DNA of 64,000 bases, taken from Actinomycetaceae bacterium (lineage in GTDB: Bacteria; Actinomycetota; Actinomycetes; Actinomycetales; Actinomycetaceae). The stretch is from NCBI GenBank assembly GCA_030528145.1, contig JAUMZK010000001.1, positions 475,931 to 539,930 on the forward strand, given 5' to 3'. The notes beneath the pieces are model-generated. The model had not been told where the DNA came from and made no database searches. It was given only the letters and a program-made list of their open reading frames with translations. Of the stretch, positions 54,469 to 63,854 are shown piece by piece. The position numbers and the translations under genes were made by a program. Numbering within the stretch: the stretch's first letter is position 1; every line of letters begins with the position of its first letter.

Positions 54469-56847
54469 CTATCCAACTACAATGGGCATCCGCTGCGCGT
54501 TGAAAATTTCTGCTTTTTCGCCCTCGTTTTGTTTCAAAGGACTGGGGTACGGGAAAGCCTTGTTGTCGGGATCTTCAGCCTTTTCCAAACGCACCATGAT
54601 GGCTTTCATAATGGGCGTTTGGGACACATCCGCATAATTATCCAGTGGAATCAGCACGTTCACTTCCGGCATGTACGCGGCGGCGCACTGCTTGGGCGTG
54701 TCGTATTCTACGACACGGAAGTTTGGCGCCCGCCGTTCGCCGTCCTCGTAATTTGACACGAGGTCGACCAGATCACCGCTCTTAAAGCCAAGTTCCGCCA
54801 AATCGTCCCGATTAATCATGACCACACGGCGTCCGTAGTGGACCCCCCGGTAACGGTCGGAAAGCGCGTAAATAGTGGTGTTGTACTGGTCGTGCGACCG
54901 GATCGATTGCAGCACCAAGTGACCAGGGGGGCATTCCAACACGTCTAGTTGGTTCACAGTCAAGTTCGCGCGCCCAGTGGGAGTATCGAAACGTCTGATA
55001 CGCGGACCGTTTGGCAATACCAAGCCTTTGCCCGAGCGGATCCCCACCTCGTAACCGCCAAAACCGGGAATGACGCGTTCGATACGTTTGCGCACTTCCT
55101 TTGTAGAAGCCCCCATGTCCAACCAGTATTCGTTACCAAAAATGCGGTAACCCAGTTCGCCCGTAATCTTGGTTTCACTGTACAGACCACGGTGGACGCG
55201 ACGCTTACCAGTGGAAGGCGTGACCGTGCCCATTGAGTCTTCAGTAGTGACGGACTGGTATTCGCCCTGGTAAATATCGGCGTCAGTACGCGCCAACACT
55301 GGCAAAATTAGCGAAGTTTTCCCTGGGTACAAGTGTGAACGGTTCAGTTTGGTGGAAACGTGAACGGTCATTTCCAAGTCGCCCATGGCGTCCTCGAGAA
55401 CTGCCGTGTCAGAAGCGGCGCGGATGAAGTTGCCGCCCATTTGCATGAAGAATTTTGCACCGCGGTCACGAATGGCGCGCGCCGCCTGCACCACGTTATA
55501 GCCATGTTCGCGCGGCGCACTGAAGCCAAACTCTTTTTCGATAGCAGCAGACAACCATTCTGGTGGGGCTTCCCACACGCCCATGGTGCGGTCGCCTTGC
55601 ACGTTGGAGTGACCGCGCACCGGACACGCGCCGGCACCTGGCTTACCCATGTTGCCCGTGAGCAAAAGGAAGTTAATTATTTCTTGTAAAGTAGCGACCG
55701 AGTTCTTGTGTTGCGTGGCGCCCAAAGCCCAGCATACGATTACGCCGCGTTTGGCGTTTTGCACGAGGTCGGCCACGTGCTTGATATCTTCGTCTTTCAG
55801 ACCTGTCGCCGCACGCACCTTTTCGGGGTCGGTAGCACGCAAATGTTCGATGACTTCTTCTTGACCGGCACAGTATTTGTCCAGGAAGTTATGGTCGAGG
55901 GCGTCGCGGTCGATCAGTTCTTTGTTTAGCGCTTGGAAGAACGCCATGTCCCCGTCCAAGCGGATCTGGTAGAACTCGTCGGCAATGGGGGTGCCGCCGC
56001 CGACAACGCCGCGTACGGTCTGTGGGTTGCGGAAGTTCATCAAGCCGGCTTCTGGCAGCGGGTTCAGCGCAATTATCTTGCCACCGCGTTTCTTTTGCTC
56101 TTCGAATGCAATTAGCTGCCGCGGGTGGTTCGTGCCCGGGTTTTGTCCCAAAGTTATGATGAGGTCGGCTTCTGCCAGGTCCTGCAAAGTAACGGTACCT
56201 TTACCAATACCAATAGTGGGAATTAGGGCTTTGCCAGTGGCTTCGTGGCACATGTTAGAACAGTCTGGCAGATTGTTGGTACCGAGCTGACGGGCAAATA
56301 CCTGGTACATGAACGCCGATTCGTTGGCGGTACGACCGGAAGTGTAGAAAATCGCGTCGTTTGGGTTGTCCAGGTTCTGCAGGTAATTGGCAATTATTTC
56401 GAGGGCGTCTTTCCAAGAAATAGGTTTGTAGTGAGTGTCGCCCTCGCGATAAATCATGGGGTGCGTTAAGCGTCCTTGGCGACCCAACCAGTAGTCGGGT
56501 TGATGACGCAGGGCGGCAATGGTGTGACGCGCAAAAAAGTCCGGATTGCAACGACGGTGCGTGGTTTCTTCGGCGACGGCTTTGGCCCCATTTTCACAAA
56601 AGTCCACCAAACCGCCATGACCCGGATCGGCGTTCGGCCAGGCACAACCGGGGCACTTCACGCCCAACTTGGTGCGGTTTAAGGTAAGCAAAGACAACAG
56701 ACCACGACCTTCGGTGCCGAACGCTAACCCGTGTAAGGCGCCGCGCACACCCACAGCATGGTCAGCCCGATGCCCAACACGGGGATTGTCTGCCGCTTCA
56801 GGACCGGTTTCCATCAAAGCTTCATCAGGTTTGTCTTGGAAAGTCAT
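54469..56847 (-). CDS. FdhF/YdeP-family molybdopterin oxidoreductase
   Basis: A 792-residue molybdopterin enzyme of the YdeP type, related to formate dehydrogenase-H. The N-terminal KCPGCAWPNADPGHGG and FCENGAKAVAEET are the family signature; LGQNPGTNHPRQL and GSMGNAG-free MPT-binding segments such as GRTANESAFMYQVFA follow, and a C-terminal molydopterin dinucleotide domain begins near residue 660 (SIRSHDQYNTTIY). E. coli YdeP is linked to acid resistance; its substrate is unsettled. ATG at 56847 has AAGG upstream. Pairing with fdhD and a FocA/NirC channel 5 kb away suggests formate use. Confidence 0.92.
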   Translation of the reverse strand: MTFQDKPDEALMETGPEAADNPRVGHRADHAVGVRGALHGLAFGTEGRGLLSLLTLNRTKLGVKCPGCAWPNADPGHGGLVDFCENGAKAVAEETTHRRCNPDFFARHTIAALRHQPDYWLGRQGRLTHPMIYREGDTHYKPISWKDALEIIANYLQNLDNPNDAIFYTSGRTANESAFMYQVFARQLGTNNLPDCSNMCHEATGKALIPTIGIGKGTVTLQDLAEADLIITLGQNPGTNHPRQLIAFEEQKKRGGKIIALNPLPEAGLMNFRNPQTVRGVVGGGTPIADEFYQIRLDGDMAFFQALNKELIDRDALDHNFLDKYCAGQEEVIEHLRATDPEKVRAATGLKDEDIKHVADLVQNAKRGVIVCWALGATQHKNSVATLQEIINFLLLTGNMGKPGAGACPVRGHSNVQGDRTMGVWEAPPEWLSAAIEKEFGFSAPREHGYNVVQAARAIRDRGAKFFMQMGGNFIRAASDTAVLEDAMGDLEMTVHVSTKLNRSHLYPGKTSLILPVLARTDADIYQGEYQSVTTEDSMGTVTPSTGKRRVHRGLYSETKITGELGYRIFGNEYWLDMGASTKEVRKRIERVIPGFGGYEVGIRSGKGLVLPNGPRIRRFDTPTGRANLTVNQLDVLECPPGHLVLQSIRSHDQYNTTIYALSDRYRGVHYGRRVVMINRDDLAELGFKSGDLVDLVSNYEDGERRAPNFRVVEYDTPKQCAAAYMPEVNVLIPLDNYADVSQTPIMKAIMVRLEKAEDPDNKAFPYPSPLKQNEGEKAEIFNAQRMPIVVG

Positions 56848-56875
56848 ACCATCACCTTAGATATTTTCAACACTC

Positions 56876-56893
56876 TTGACAGTTAGGACCTAA
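56876..56893. promoter_or_regulatory. TTGACA box next to an 11-bp palindrome between the oxidoreductase and TetR genes
   Basis: TTGACA (56876-56881) is followed by TTAGG-A-CCTAA (56883-56893), a near-perfect palindrome and a plausible operator for the nearby TetR regulator or a redox regulator. No clear -10 at the right spacing is seen. Confidence 0.3.
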
Positions 56894-57061
56894 GTCTAGC
56901 GTTACTATTACCGCCTGCAAAGTTGCCACACTATACCACTCTTACCTGCAATAATATTTGCGCCCACCTGCCCCACTTTGACATTATCTCACCACCTCGC
57001 TTTCATATTTAGACGAAACCAGGAATTGCCCCCACTGTTTTACATTCATAAAATAGTCAGT

Positions 57062-57676
57062 GTGTCTACTGATGTTCAAACGAAACGACTGAATGACCCC
57101 CGCGCGGAGCGCTCACGCACCGCACTGCTGCGGGCTACTTTCGTATTATTAAAAAGTGAAGCAGACTTACCTGACTTGACGGTCGCCAAAATCGTCCGGG
57201 AGGCAGGGGTTACCAGACCCACTTTCTACCAGCATTTTGCGTCTGTTTCGCAACTAGTCAATGCCGCTCTCATATCCCGTCTGCAAGAAGTTCTGGACCG
57301 GATTCAGCGAGAAGCCCCCAATTTGCCCCTACCCGCGCGCATGAAATGGACTTTGCGATGCCTAATTGGTCACCTTTACGCAGAACGCATTTACGCGAAG
57401 GTTTTGCGCACTTTGGCTGCCCCAGAAATATTGGCAGAGTTGGTCACTTTTGTCGCTGCGCGCCTGGGCAGCGAACAATTATTTCTCAGCGAAGATTCAC
57501 AAAACCACCCCTACCCCAAACAATTTGCCGAATTTTTAGCGGCTGGGGCTATTTGGCTGGTGTGGGAGTGGCTTATTGCCCCTACGGATTCCGTTGAAGA
57601 TGTTACCGAACGCGTAACTACATCCTTACTGGTTGGCATGGGAGGAATGCCGCAAAGTGAAGGTGGTGTTAGATGA
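57062..57676 (+). CDS. TetR-family transcriptional regulator
   Basis: About 204 residues from the GTG at 57062 (the open frame begins at 56978). The helix-turn-helix is DLTVAKIVREAGVTRPTFYQHFASV, followed by a helical ligand-binding domain. The stop overlaps the start of the YhgE/Pip gene (ATGA), so this regulator and the membrane protein form one operon, and it probably represses it. Start choice is uncertain; ribosome binding site is weak. Confidence 0.85.
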   Translation: MSTDVQTKRLNDPRAERSRTALLRATFVLLKSEADLPDLTVAKIVREAGVTRPTFYQHFASVSQLVNAALISRLQEVLDRIQREAPNLPLPARMKWTLRCLIGHLYAERIYAKVLRTLAAPEILAELVTFVAARLGSEQLFLSEDSQNHPYPKQFAEFLAAGAIWLVWEWLIAPTDSVEDVTERVTTSLLVGMGGMPQSEGGVR

Positions 57677-59850
57677 AAATTCAGTTTGATAAAAAGCGAC
57701 CACTCACAATCATGGTGTCGTTAATCGTCCTAACGGCGTTAACTGTGATTCCGTTGATTTATTCCACTACGATGACGGCGGCTTACGAAGATCCAATTAA
57801 CCGTTTGAACCGGGTTCCCACCGCCATTATTAACGAGGACGAACCAGTCACGATTAATGGTCGCCATTTCGCTATCGGTGACGAACTAACAAAAATGCTG
57901 CTCACCAGCTCTAACGAGAAGAATTTCAAGTGGAAAGTAATGGATCGCGAGGGCGCCGCTAAAGATTTAAAGGACCAGCGCCTTTACGCCACTTTACTAA
58001 TACCAAAGCATTTTTCTGCTGATATTGCGTCTTTGTCTGGGGGCGCAAAGCAAGCAAAACATGCGGAACTAAAGTTCACGTCAAACGATTCAACTAACTA
58101 TATTGTGGGACTAATTGGTGGCATGGTAGCGGATAAACTGTCCGGGATATTGTCGCAAAAAGTTTCCCAAAAGTATTTAGAAAACGTGTATTTATCTTTC
58201 GGTGACATTCACACCCAGCTCTCAAAAGCCGCTGATGGCGCGGGTAAAGTTGGTGCGGGTGTGGGCGTAGCCAAAGCTGGGACCGACCAGTTGAGTGTGG
58301 GAATTGGGCAACTTGCCGGCGGTGCCGGACGGCTGTCAGGCGGCGCGGGCGAACTAGCATCCGGATTACAAAAAGCTCACACCGGCAGTTCTGAACTCTC
58401 CACTGGCATTACCCAACTTCATAACGGCGCCACCCAATTATCTGGCGGTCTCAACACTTTCGCGGCCGAATCCGGCAAGCTCAGCGGCGGTATTGCGCAA
58501 ATTGACGACGGTTTAGGCAAAGCCTTAGATGGCAGTAAACAACTGCAGGATGGCGCTACCAAAATTAATCAGGGCGTCCAACCGCTAAATGATCGCATTC
58601 AGAAATTGCGTACGCTCCGTCCTTGGATTGAAGACATTATTGGAAAATCTGACCTGACTGACTCACAGAAAGAAAGAATCAAAAAATCTTTAGAACCAGT
58701 ATTTTCCCAGGCCGAAGGCAATTTAGATAAAGCACAACAGCTTGCCGACGGCACCGCACAAATGGAAAAAGGACTAACTCAACTAGTCGGCGATAATTCC
58801 ACGGGACTGACAGCACTAAAGAACGGCACCGCGACTTTGCGCGCAAAAACTACTGATTTGCCCGCTAATGCACACCGCCTCGCAGACGGTGCCACCCAAC
58901 TTACCGGCGGGCTCGGCAAAGCCGAAGAGGGCGCATCCGCCCTCAACAATGGCATTGGCAGTGCCGCAACAGGGGCACGCCAACTGGCAGATGGCGCCGG
59001 AAAACTGGCGAATGGCGCCAACCAAGCGCACGCAGGTGCCAGCCAGCTGGCGGGCGGACTTGGAAAACTGCAGGAAGGCTCCACAGCACTACACGCAGGA
59101 CTGAATGCTGGCACCAAAAAAGTTCCCGCATTCACCCCCACAACCGCGAAACAGCTGTCCAACCAATCCGCCAGCCCCGTTCGCCTAAAAGATGAGCGCT
59201 TGCACGCCGTAAATACATTCGGAGAAGGCATTACTCCTTTCTTCATGGCACTGTCACTGTGGGTGGGCGCAATAGCGATCTACATGATAATGTCACCGGT
59301 TTCAAAAAAGTGGTTGTATTCGCGGCGGTCAACACTACGAGTGGGGCTCAGCAGTTTCGGTATTGCCGCCCTAATCGGGATCGCCCAAGCCATCGGATTG
59401 ACCATTGCAGCGCCGGTTTTGAACAGTATCTTCCCCAAAGAACCCCTGCAAATGTTGGTAGTGACCATAATGGCGTCGGTTACCTTCGTGGCAATAAACC
59501 AAATGTTCGTGTCCCTATTTGGGTCGCCGGGAAGATTTGTCGCCCTGCTACTAATTGTGGTGCAGTTGGCGTCCTCGGGAGGCACCTACCCTATCGAAAC
59601 GACACCACCATTTTTCCGCGCCGTCCACCACCTCTTACCTATGACACACGTTGTGGAAGGTCTGCGCGCCACCACTTCTGGGGGGCCAGTCGCGTGGGGT
59701 TCACTGTGCTTGACGTTAGGACTGTGGCTAGTAGTTTCCGTAGTGGGAACCATTACCGCCGTCAGCGTTTTTCGCCGCAAGGGTACAACACCAGACATGC
59801 CGGCTGATCCGGTAGTAGCCAGGGCACGTCTGCGCGCGTATTCTCACTGA
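57673..59850 (+). CDS. YhgE/Pip-family membrane protein
   Basis: A 725-residue ABC-2-like membrane protein: one N-terminal helix (residues ~12-32), a large extracellular domain, then five C-terminal helices (~515-700). The outer domain carries many repeats of the form GAxQLxxGxxxLxxG (residues ~190-310 and ~370-470), typical of Pip and YhgE proteins. Relatives include the lactococcal phage-infection protein and the EsaA/type VII-associated proteins; exporter-like roles are suspected. Cotranscribed with a TetR regulator, like many efflux systems. Confidence 0.88.
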   Translation: MKIQFDKKRPLTIMVSLIVLTALTVIPLIYSTTMTAAYEDPINRLNRVPTAIINEDEPVTINGRHFAIGDELTKMLLTSSNEKNFKWKVMDREGAAKDLKDQRLYATLLIPKHFSADIASLSGGAKQAKHAELKFTSNDSTNYIVGLIGGMVADKLSGILSQKVSQKYLENVYLSFGDIHTQLSKAADGAGKVGAGVGVAKAGTDQLSVGIGQLAGGAGRLSGGAGELASGLQKAHTGSSELSTGITQLHNGATQLSGGLNTFAAESGKLSGGIAQIDDGLGKALDGSKQLQDGATKINQGVQPLNDRIQKLRTLRPWIEDIIGKSDLTDSQKERIKKSLEPVFSQAEGNLDKAQQLADGTAQMEKGLTQLVGDNSTGLTALKNGTATLRAKTTDLPANAHRLADGATQLTGGLGKAEEGASALNNGIGSAATGARQLADGAGKLANGANQAHAGASQLAGGLGKLQEGSTALHAGLNAGTKKVPAFTPTTAKQLSNQSASPVRLKDERLHAVNTFGEGITPFFMALSLWVGAIAIYMIMSPVSKKWLYSRRSTLRVGLSSFGIAALIGIAQAIGLTIAAPVLNSIFPKEPLQMLVVTIMASVTFVAINQMFVSLFGSPGRFVALLLIVVQLASSGGTYPIETTPPFFRAVHHLLPMTHVVEGLRATTSGGPVAWGSLCLTLGLWLVVSVVGTITAVSVFRRKGTTPDMPADPVVARARLRAYSH

Positions 59851-60005
59851 GGATTCAAAGGAGCCCGGAATTCTGGCGCTTTAGGATTTGAGGCATTAGT
59901 ATTTTGGCGGTTCTGCCTATTCCCGGCATTCCCCTGCTACTACCCAGCATTTCCGGGCGAAACCTGACAGGGTCCGAAAGAATCTGACGAAATATGACGG
60001 AATTT

Positions 60006-60036
60006 AGGAGGGCGACATGCGCCCTCCTTCTTTCTT
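60006..60036 (+). terminator. Terminator after the YhgE/Pip gene
   Basis: Perfect nine-base stem AGGAGGGCG / CGCCCTCCT with a five-base loop, followed by TCTTTCTTCTC. The stem is built from two facing copies of GAGGGCG. Confidence 0.75.
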
Positions 60037-60069
60037 CTCGCCTTCCACCAACTCACGTAACCTGGGGTT

Positions 60070-61038
60070 ATGGGAAAAGTTTTAGTAACCGCACCGCAGC
60101 TACCAATCGCCCTCGACATGTTAGAAAAACACCACCAAGTAATTGGCGGAAATAGTTTTATGGACCGCGCCCAGTTGGCGAGCCAAATTGGCGATGTGGA
60201 TGCCATTTTGTCGACTCTGTCCGACCCTTTGGACGGGGAAATGCTGTCTTTGGCGTCCTCGGACCTGAAGATCATCAGTCAGTGCGCGGCTGGTTACAAC
60301 AATATTGATATGGAGGTTGCCCGAAAGCGCAATATTGCGGTTACCACCACGCCCGGGATTTTGCACGAGACTACGGCGGATTTGGCGTTCACGTTACTGC
60401 TGATGGTGACGCGGCGCGCGGGAACTGCCGAACGGTTGGTGCGCGCCAGGAAACCGTGGCGTTACGACCACACTGTCATGCTCGGTACGGATTTACGTGG
60501 AAAAACCTTAGGCATTGTGGGACTAGGTCAAATTGGGGAAGCGATGGCCAGGCGCGCCGCCGCTTTTGGCATGAATATTATTTATTCAGCCCGCACCCCA
60601 AAAGACACGGCACAAATTGACCGGATTAACCCGGTAACGCAACCAACTCGCCGGGTGGACACCCCCGAACTCCTAGAGACCGCAGACATGGTGTCTTTGC
60701 ATTGCCCTCTAACGCCACAAACTCGCCACCTGATTAATGCCGATTCGCTGGCGGCAATGAAAGATTCCGCTTTCTTGATTAATACTGCCAGAGGCGCATG
60801 CGTGGATGAAAAAGCGCTGGTATTCGCCCTCGAAAATGGCATTATTGCCGGGGCAGGTTTGGATGTTTACGAGGACGAACCCCAGGTTACGCCTGCCCTT
60901 TTAGAAATGGAAAACGTAGTGTTATTGCCCCATATTGGGTCGGCTACTGTGCAAACCCGCGCGGAAATGAGTGTGCTGAGTGCGCGCAACATTCTGGCTG
61001 TTTTGGAAGGAAAAGCGCCACTAACGCCCGTTAAATAA
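60070..61038 (+). CDS. D-2-hydroxyacid dehydrogenase (glyoxylate/hydroxypyruvate reductase type)
   Basis: 322 residues, NAD(P)-dependent. The Rossmann motif is GIVGLGQIGEAMARRAAAFG; catalytic Arg, Glu and His lie in NTARGACVDEKAL, the DVYEDEPQV segment and LLPHIGSAT. This fits the GyaR/GhrB group reducing glyoxylate, hydroxypyruvate or similar acids. ATG at 60070; ribosome binding site is weak. Convergent with the FocA/NirC gene across a shared terminator. Confidence 0.92.
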   Translation: MGKVLVTAPQLPIALDMLEKHHQVIGGNSFMDRAQLASQIGDVDAILSTLSDPLDGEMLSLASSDLKIISQCAAGYNNIDMEVARKRNIAVTTTPGILHETTADLAFTLLLMVTRRAGTAERLVRARKPWRYDHTVMLGTDLRGKTLGIVGLGQIGEAMARRAAAFGMNIIYSARTPKDTAQIDRINPVTQPTRRVDTPELLETADMVSLHCPLTPQTRHLINADSLAAMKDSAFLINTARGACVDEKALVFALENGIIAGAGLDVYEDEPQVTPALLEMENVVLLPHIGSATVQTRAEMSVLSARNILAVLEGKAPLTPVK

Positions 61039-61039
61039 A

Positions 61040-61065
61040 TTTGGGGGCACCCAGTGCCCCCAAAA
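61040..61065. terminator. Bidirectional terminator
   Basis: Eleven-base perfect stem TTTGGGGGCAC / GTGCCCCCAAA with a three-base loop between two converging genes; A and T runs flank it on both sides. Confidence 0.85.
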
Positions 61066-61082
61066 CGTACGCGGTTATTTAG

Positions 61083-61889
61083 CTACTTTTTATGCACCCA
61101 CCAGTAAACCATGCCGTGCATTATGCCGCCGCCGACAATATTGCCTAAAGTAACCGGAATGAGGTTCACCAAGAACAGGTTAGCAATAGTCAACGGACCG
61201 TGACCGTAATCAAGCAACAGACCGTAAGGCAGCATGAACATGTTGGCAACGGAGTGCTCGAAGCCCGAGGCGACAAACAATGCGATTGGTCCCACGATGC
61301 CCAAGACCTTGTCCGCAACCGTTTTGCCAGCAAAAGCCATCCACACGGCAAGGCACACCAGTAAGTTACAACCAATTCCCAAAACAAAATTTTGCAATGG
61401 CGCGTGAGATAGTTTCGCAGTGGCAGTCGCAGTTACAACCGCGCCCCACTGTCCCTTCATATTGCCCTGCAAGTTACCAAAGTAACAAATGAACACAATC
61501 AGCAGTGACCCGACGAAGTTACCAACCCAAACCACTACCCAGTGACTGAACAGGCGCCCCCAAGTGATTTTTCCTCCTGCTTTCGCCATCAGGCTCATGG
61601 TAGTGGAAGTGAACAGGTCAGCGCCGGTCATTACTACCATTATCAGACCAACGCTGAAGGCCATCCCGCCCAACAGTTTCGCCACGCCAGTAGGAATTGC
61701 AGCAGCGCCCACCTGCGTGGTGGTGTAAAAAACGAAACCGAACGCAATGTATGCGCCCGCAGCAATAGCCAATACGAAAGATTTAGATAACGGCGTGCTC
61801 GCTTTCGATGTCATGGCATTTTCTGCAATGTCCACGATCTCTTTTGGCGGGGCAATGGTCAAATTTGCAGTATTCACGGGATTTCCCAT
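61083..61889 (-). CDS. Formate/nitrite channel (FocA/NirC family)
   Basis: A 268-residue six-helix channel protein that forms pentamers and moves formate, nitrite or related anions. LLGGMAFSVGLIMVVMTGAD and the omega-loop ADLFTSTTMSLM, then GCNLLVCLAVWMAFAG and GFEHSVANMFMLP with the central His, are family features. Which anion is carried is not decided by sequence; the FdhD and YdeP-type genes nearby favour formate. Confidence 0.92.
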   Translation of the reverse strand: MGNPVNTANLTIAPPKEIVDIAENAMTSKASTPLSKSFVLAIAAGAYIAFGFVFYTTTQVGAAAIPTGVAKLLGGMAFSVGLIMVVMTGADLFTSTTMSLMAKAGGKITWGRLFSHWVVVWVGNFVGSLLIVFICYFGNLQGNMKGQWGAVVTATATAKLSHAPLQNFVLGIGCNLLVCLAVWMAFAGKTVADKVLGIVGPIALFVASGFEHSVANMFMLPYGLLLDYGHGPLTIANLFLVNLIPVTLGNIVGGGIMHGMVYWWVHKK

Positions 61890-62170
61890 TCTTATGTGCG
61901 TTTCGACACCAGTACCGAAACTGGTGATTTCTGGAGGTACGTCCTCGAAAATTCATAAGACGTAACTTAAGTCCCATATGGACCTATCAGTATTTTTCCA
62001 GAAAGATACCCTTGGAAGCAATTATCGTCCTCGTACATATGTCTAAGGCCCTGAGCAGGGGGCGTAATGGTCGGATTCGGCGTGGCATTTCCGAGGACGA
62101 AGCAGCGGGTACGCGGACGTTCGGGTTCCGCCTTCCCTACGCCCTGCCCACCGGGACGTAACATTGTGGT

Positions 62171-63622
62171 ATGTCGGTTACGGGGAAAAAACGCGCACAC
62201 AAGTTCAGTAACGCCCAATCGCAAGCGTCGATAATAGACAAAGTATTTTTTGTGCTGGCTGGGCTGGTGGGAATATGGCTCGCCGTATTTTTGATTATGG
62301 AATTGTGGAGCAAGGGCTGGTGGATAATCTTGCTGGTAGTGGTGGCATGGTTGGCGGTGTCGTATTTGACTTTGCCCAGGCTGCATTCCATTTTGACTGA
62401 CATTTATGTGCCAGGCTACTTCATTGGTAGGGCGCGCACGTCAGACGGCCTGTTGGGCGACCCAATTAACATTGCTGGCTACGGTTCGTTGGCACAGTTG
62501 CATGCGACGATGAGACAGGCAGGGTGGACACTGGCGGACCCCATTACTGCCAGTTCGGCATGGAAAATTGTTACTTCTACGTTGCGCCGCCACTCATACC
62601 CACAGGCGCCCGTGTCACCGTTGTTCCTTTTTGACCGGAAACAAGACTTTGCGTACCAGCAGGAGGTCGACGGGAACCCGAAGAAACGCCACCACGTCCG
62701 TTTTTGGAAAACCCCACCTGATTGGCCCTTACCGGGCGGTCACAAGGTGGATTGGGTGGCTTCGGGCACTTTTGACCGTGCTGTCGGATTATCGCTATTT
62801 ACCCTGCAAGTTACCCACCGCATTGACGAAAATATTGACATTGAGCGTGACCACGTGGTGAAAACTGTTGTAGATAATGTGCCCGGCACAAAAGTACACG
62901 TAATCGAGGATTTTTCTACCGGCTATCACTCGCGAAACGGTGGTGGCGACCTCATAAAAACAGATGGGGATTTGCGCATTTTGGACCTGCGTGGGGTGGA
63001 TACTGAGTCTCAGGACAATGCGCGCGCTGCTGAAACACTGAAGAATATTAAGGCGGCGACTGCGGTGAAGGTGCTGGACGCGAAGGATTTCAAGCAAAAC
63101 CTTAAGTTCTTCCATGCCCGCGAACTAGAGGACGCCGACCACCGCATGAAAGAACTGGCGAAAAACCGACCGTTTTCAGCATTTTTGGGAATTTTAGCAG
63201 TGCAAGCCTCGGCGGTAATTTCAGTAGTCACGTTAGTAGTGGCGTTGCAAAATTGGCAGACTTATGTCAGTTCTGATTTTGCGGAAAACCTTTTGAGCCG
63301 GTTGGGAGCGCCAGACATGGATGCTTTGCGCATGCCGTTTGCTTTGGGCGGGGGCGCCACAATGGTGGTCCTGTTGTTGTTACAACTAGTGGCTTGTTGG
63401 CGCATGATGTCCGGATCCCAGGCGGCCCGCATTTTCCTGTTGTCCGTGACATTCTTGTTGGTCCTGTTTTTCACGTTCGGTTATTTCCAAGGGCAACGCC
63501 AGGACTTCTGGTTGATGGCAATCCACTTGGCGTTATTGACAACTGCGATGGTACACATATCCGACGCAGAAACCCGCCAGTATGTGGCTCGCCTGAAATT
63601 AGAGTCAGAGCAAATAAAATAG
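62171..63622 (+). CDS. LssY C-terminal-domain membrane protein
   Basis: 483 residues. Two helices at residues ~25-75, a soluble LssY_C-type domain (GDPINIAGYGSLAQLHATM, APVSPLFLFDRKQDFAYQ, NPKKRHHVRFWKTP, GLSLFTLQVTHRIDENID), then about four helices at ~335-475. LssY domains occur with PAP2 phosphatases in type II secretion substrates and lipid enzymes, but the domain's activity is unknown. ATG at 62171 has only a weak ribosome binding site. Single gene. Confidence 0.82.
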   Translation: MSVTGKKRAHKFSNAQSQASIIDKVFFVLAGLVGIWLAVFLIMELWSKGWWIILLVVVAWLAVSYLTLPRLHSILTDIYVPGYFIGRARTSDGLLGDPINIAGYGSLAQLHATMRQAGWTLADPITASSAWKIVTSTLRRHSYPQAPVSPLFLFDRKQDFAYQQEVDGNPKKRHHVRFWKTPPDWPLPGGHKVDWVASGTFDRAVGLSLFTLQVTHRIDENIDIERDHVVKTVVDNVPGTKVHVIEDFSTGYHSRNGGGDLIKTDGDLRILDLRGVDTESQDNARAAETLKNIKAATAVKVLDAKDFKQNLKFFHARELEDADHRMKELAKNRPFSAFLGILAVQASAVISVVTLVVALQNWQTYVSSDFAENLLSRLGAPDMDALRMPFALGGGATMVVLLLLQLVACWRMMSGSQAARIFLLSVTFLLVLFFTFGYFQGQRQDFWLMAIHLALLTTAMVHISDAETRQYVARLKLESEQIK

Positions 63623-63644
63623 CTGCTACGCGACCAGACTTTGG

Positions 63645-63716
63645 CTGGGGTACCAGGACTCGAACCTAGAACGGCTGGACCAAAACCAGCTGTGTTGCCA
63701 ATTACACCATACCCCA
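63645..63716 (-). tRNA. tRNA-Gln (anticodon TTG)
   Basis: Minus strand: acceptor arms TGGGGTA / TACCCCA with discriminator G, anticodon stem GCTGG / CCAGC with loop TTTTGGT, T arm CTAGG-TTCGAGT-CCTGG. 72 bases, CCA not encoded. Confidence 0.94.
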
Positions 63717-63854
63717 GTGCATTTCGGGCGTCCCCGAAGGCAAGAACTATATTACTGAAATTTAGTTCATTCACCTAATACAGGAACACAACCGTGACAA
63801 AGTGCACTGTAGCGTACTGGATTGTGAGGTTAAGTAACTTTTTGGGGCGTGTCA

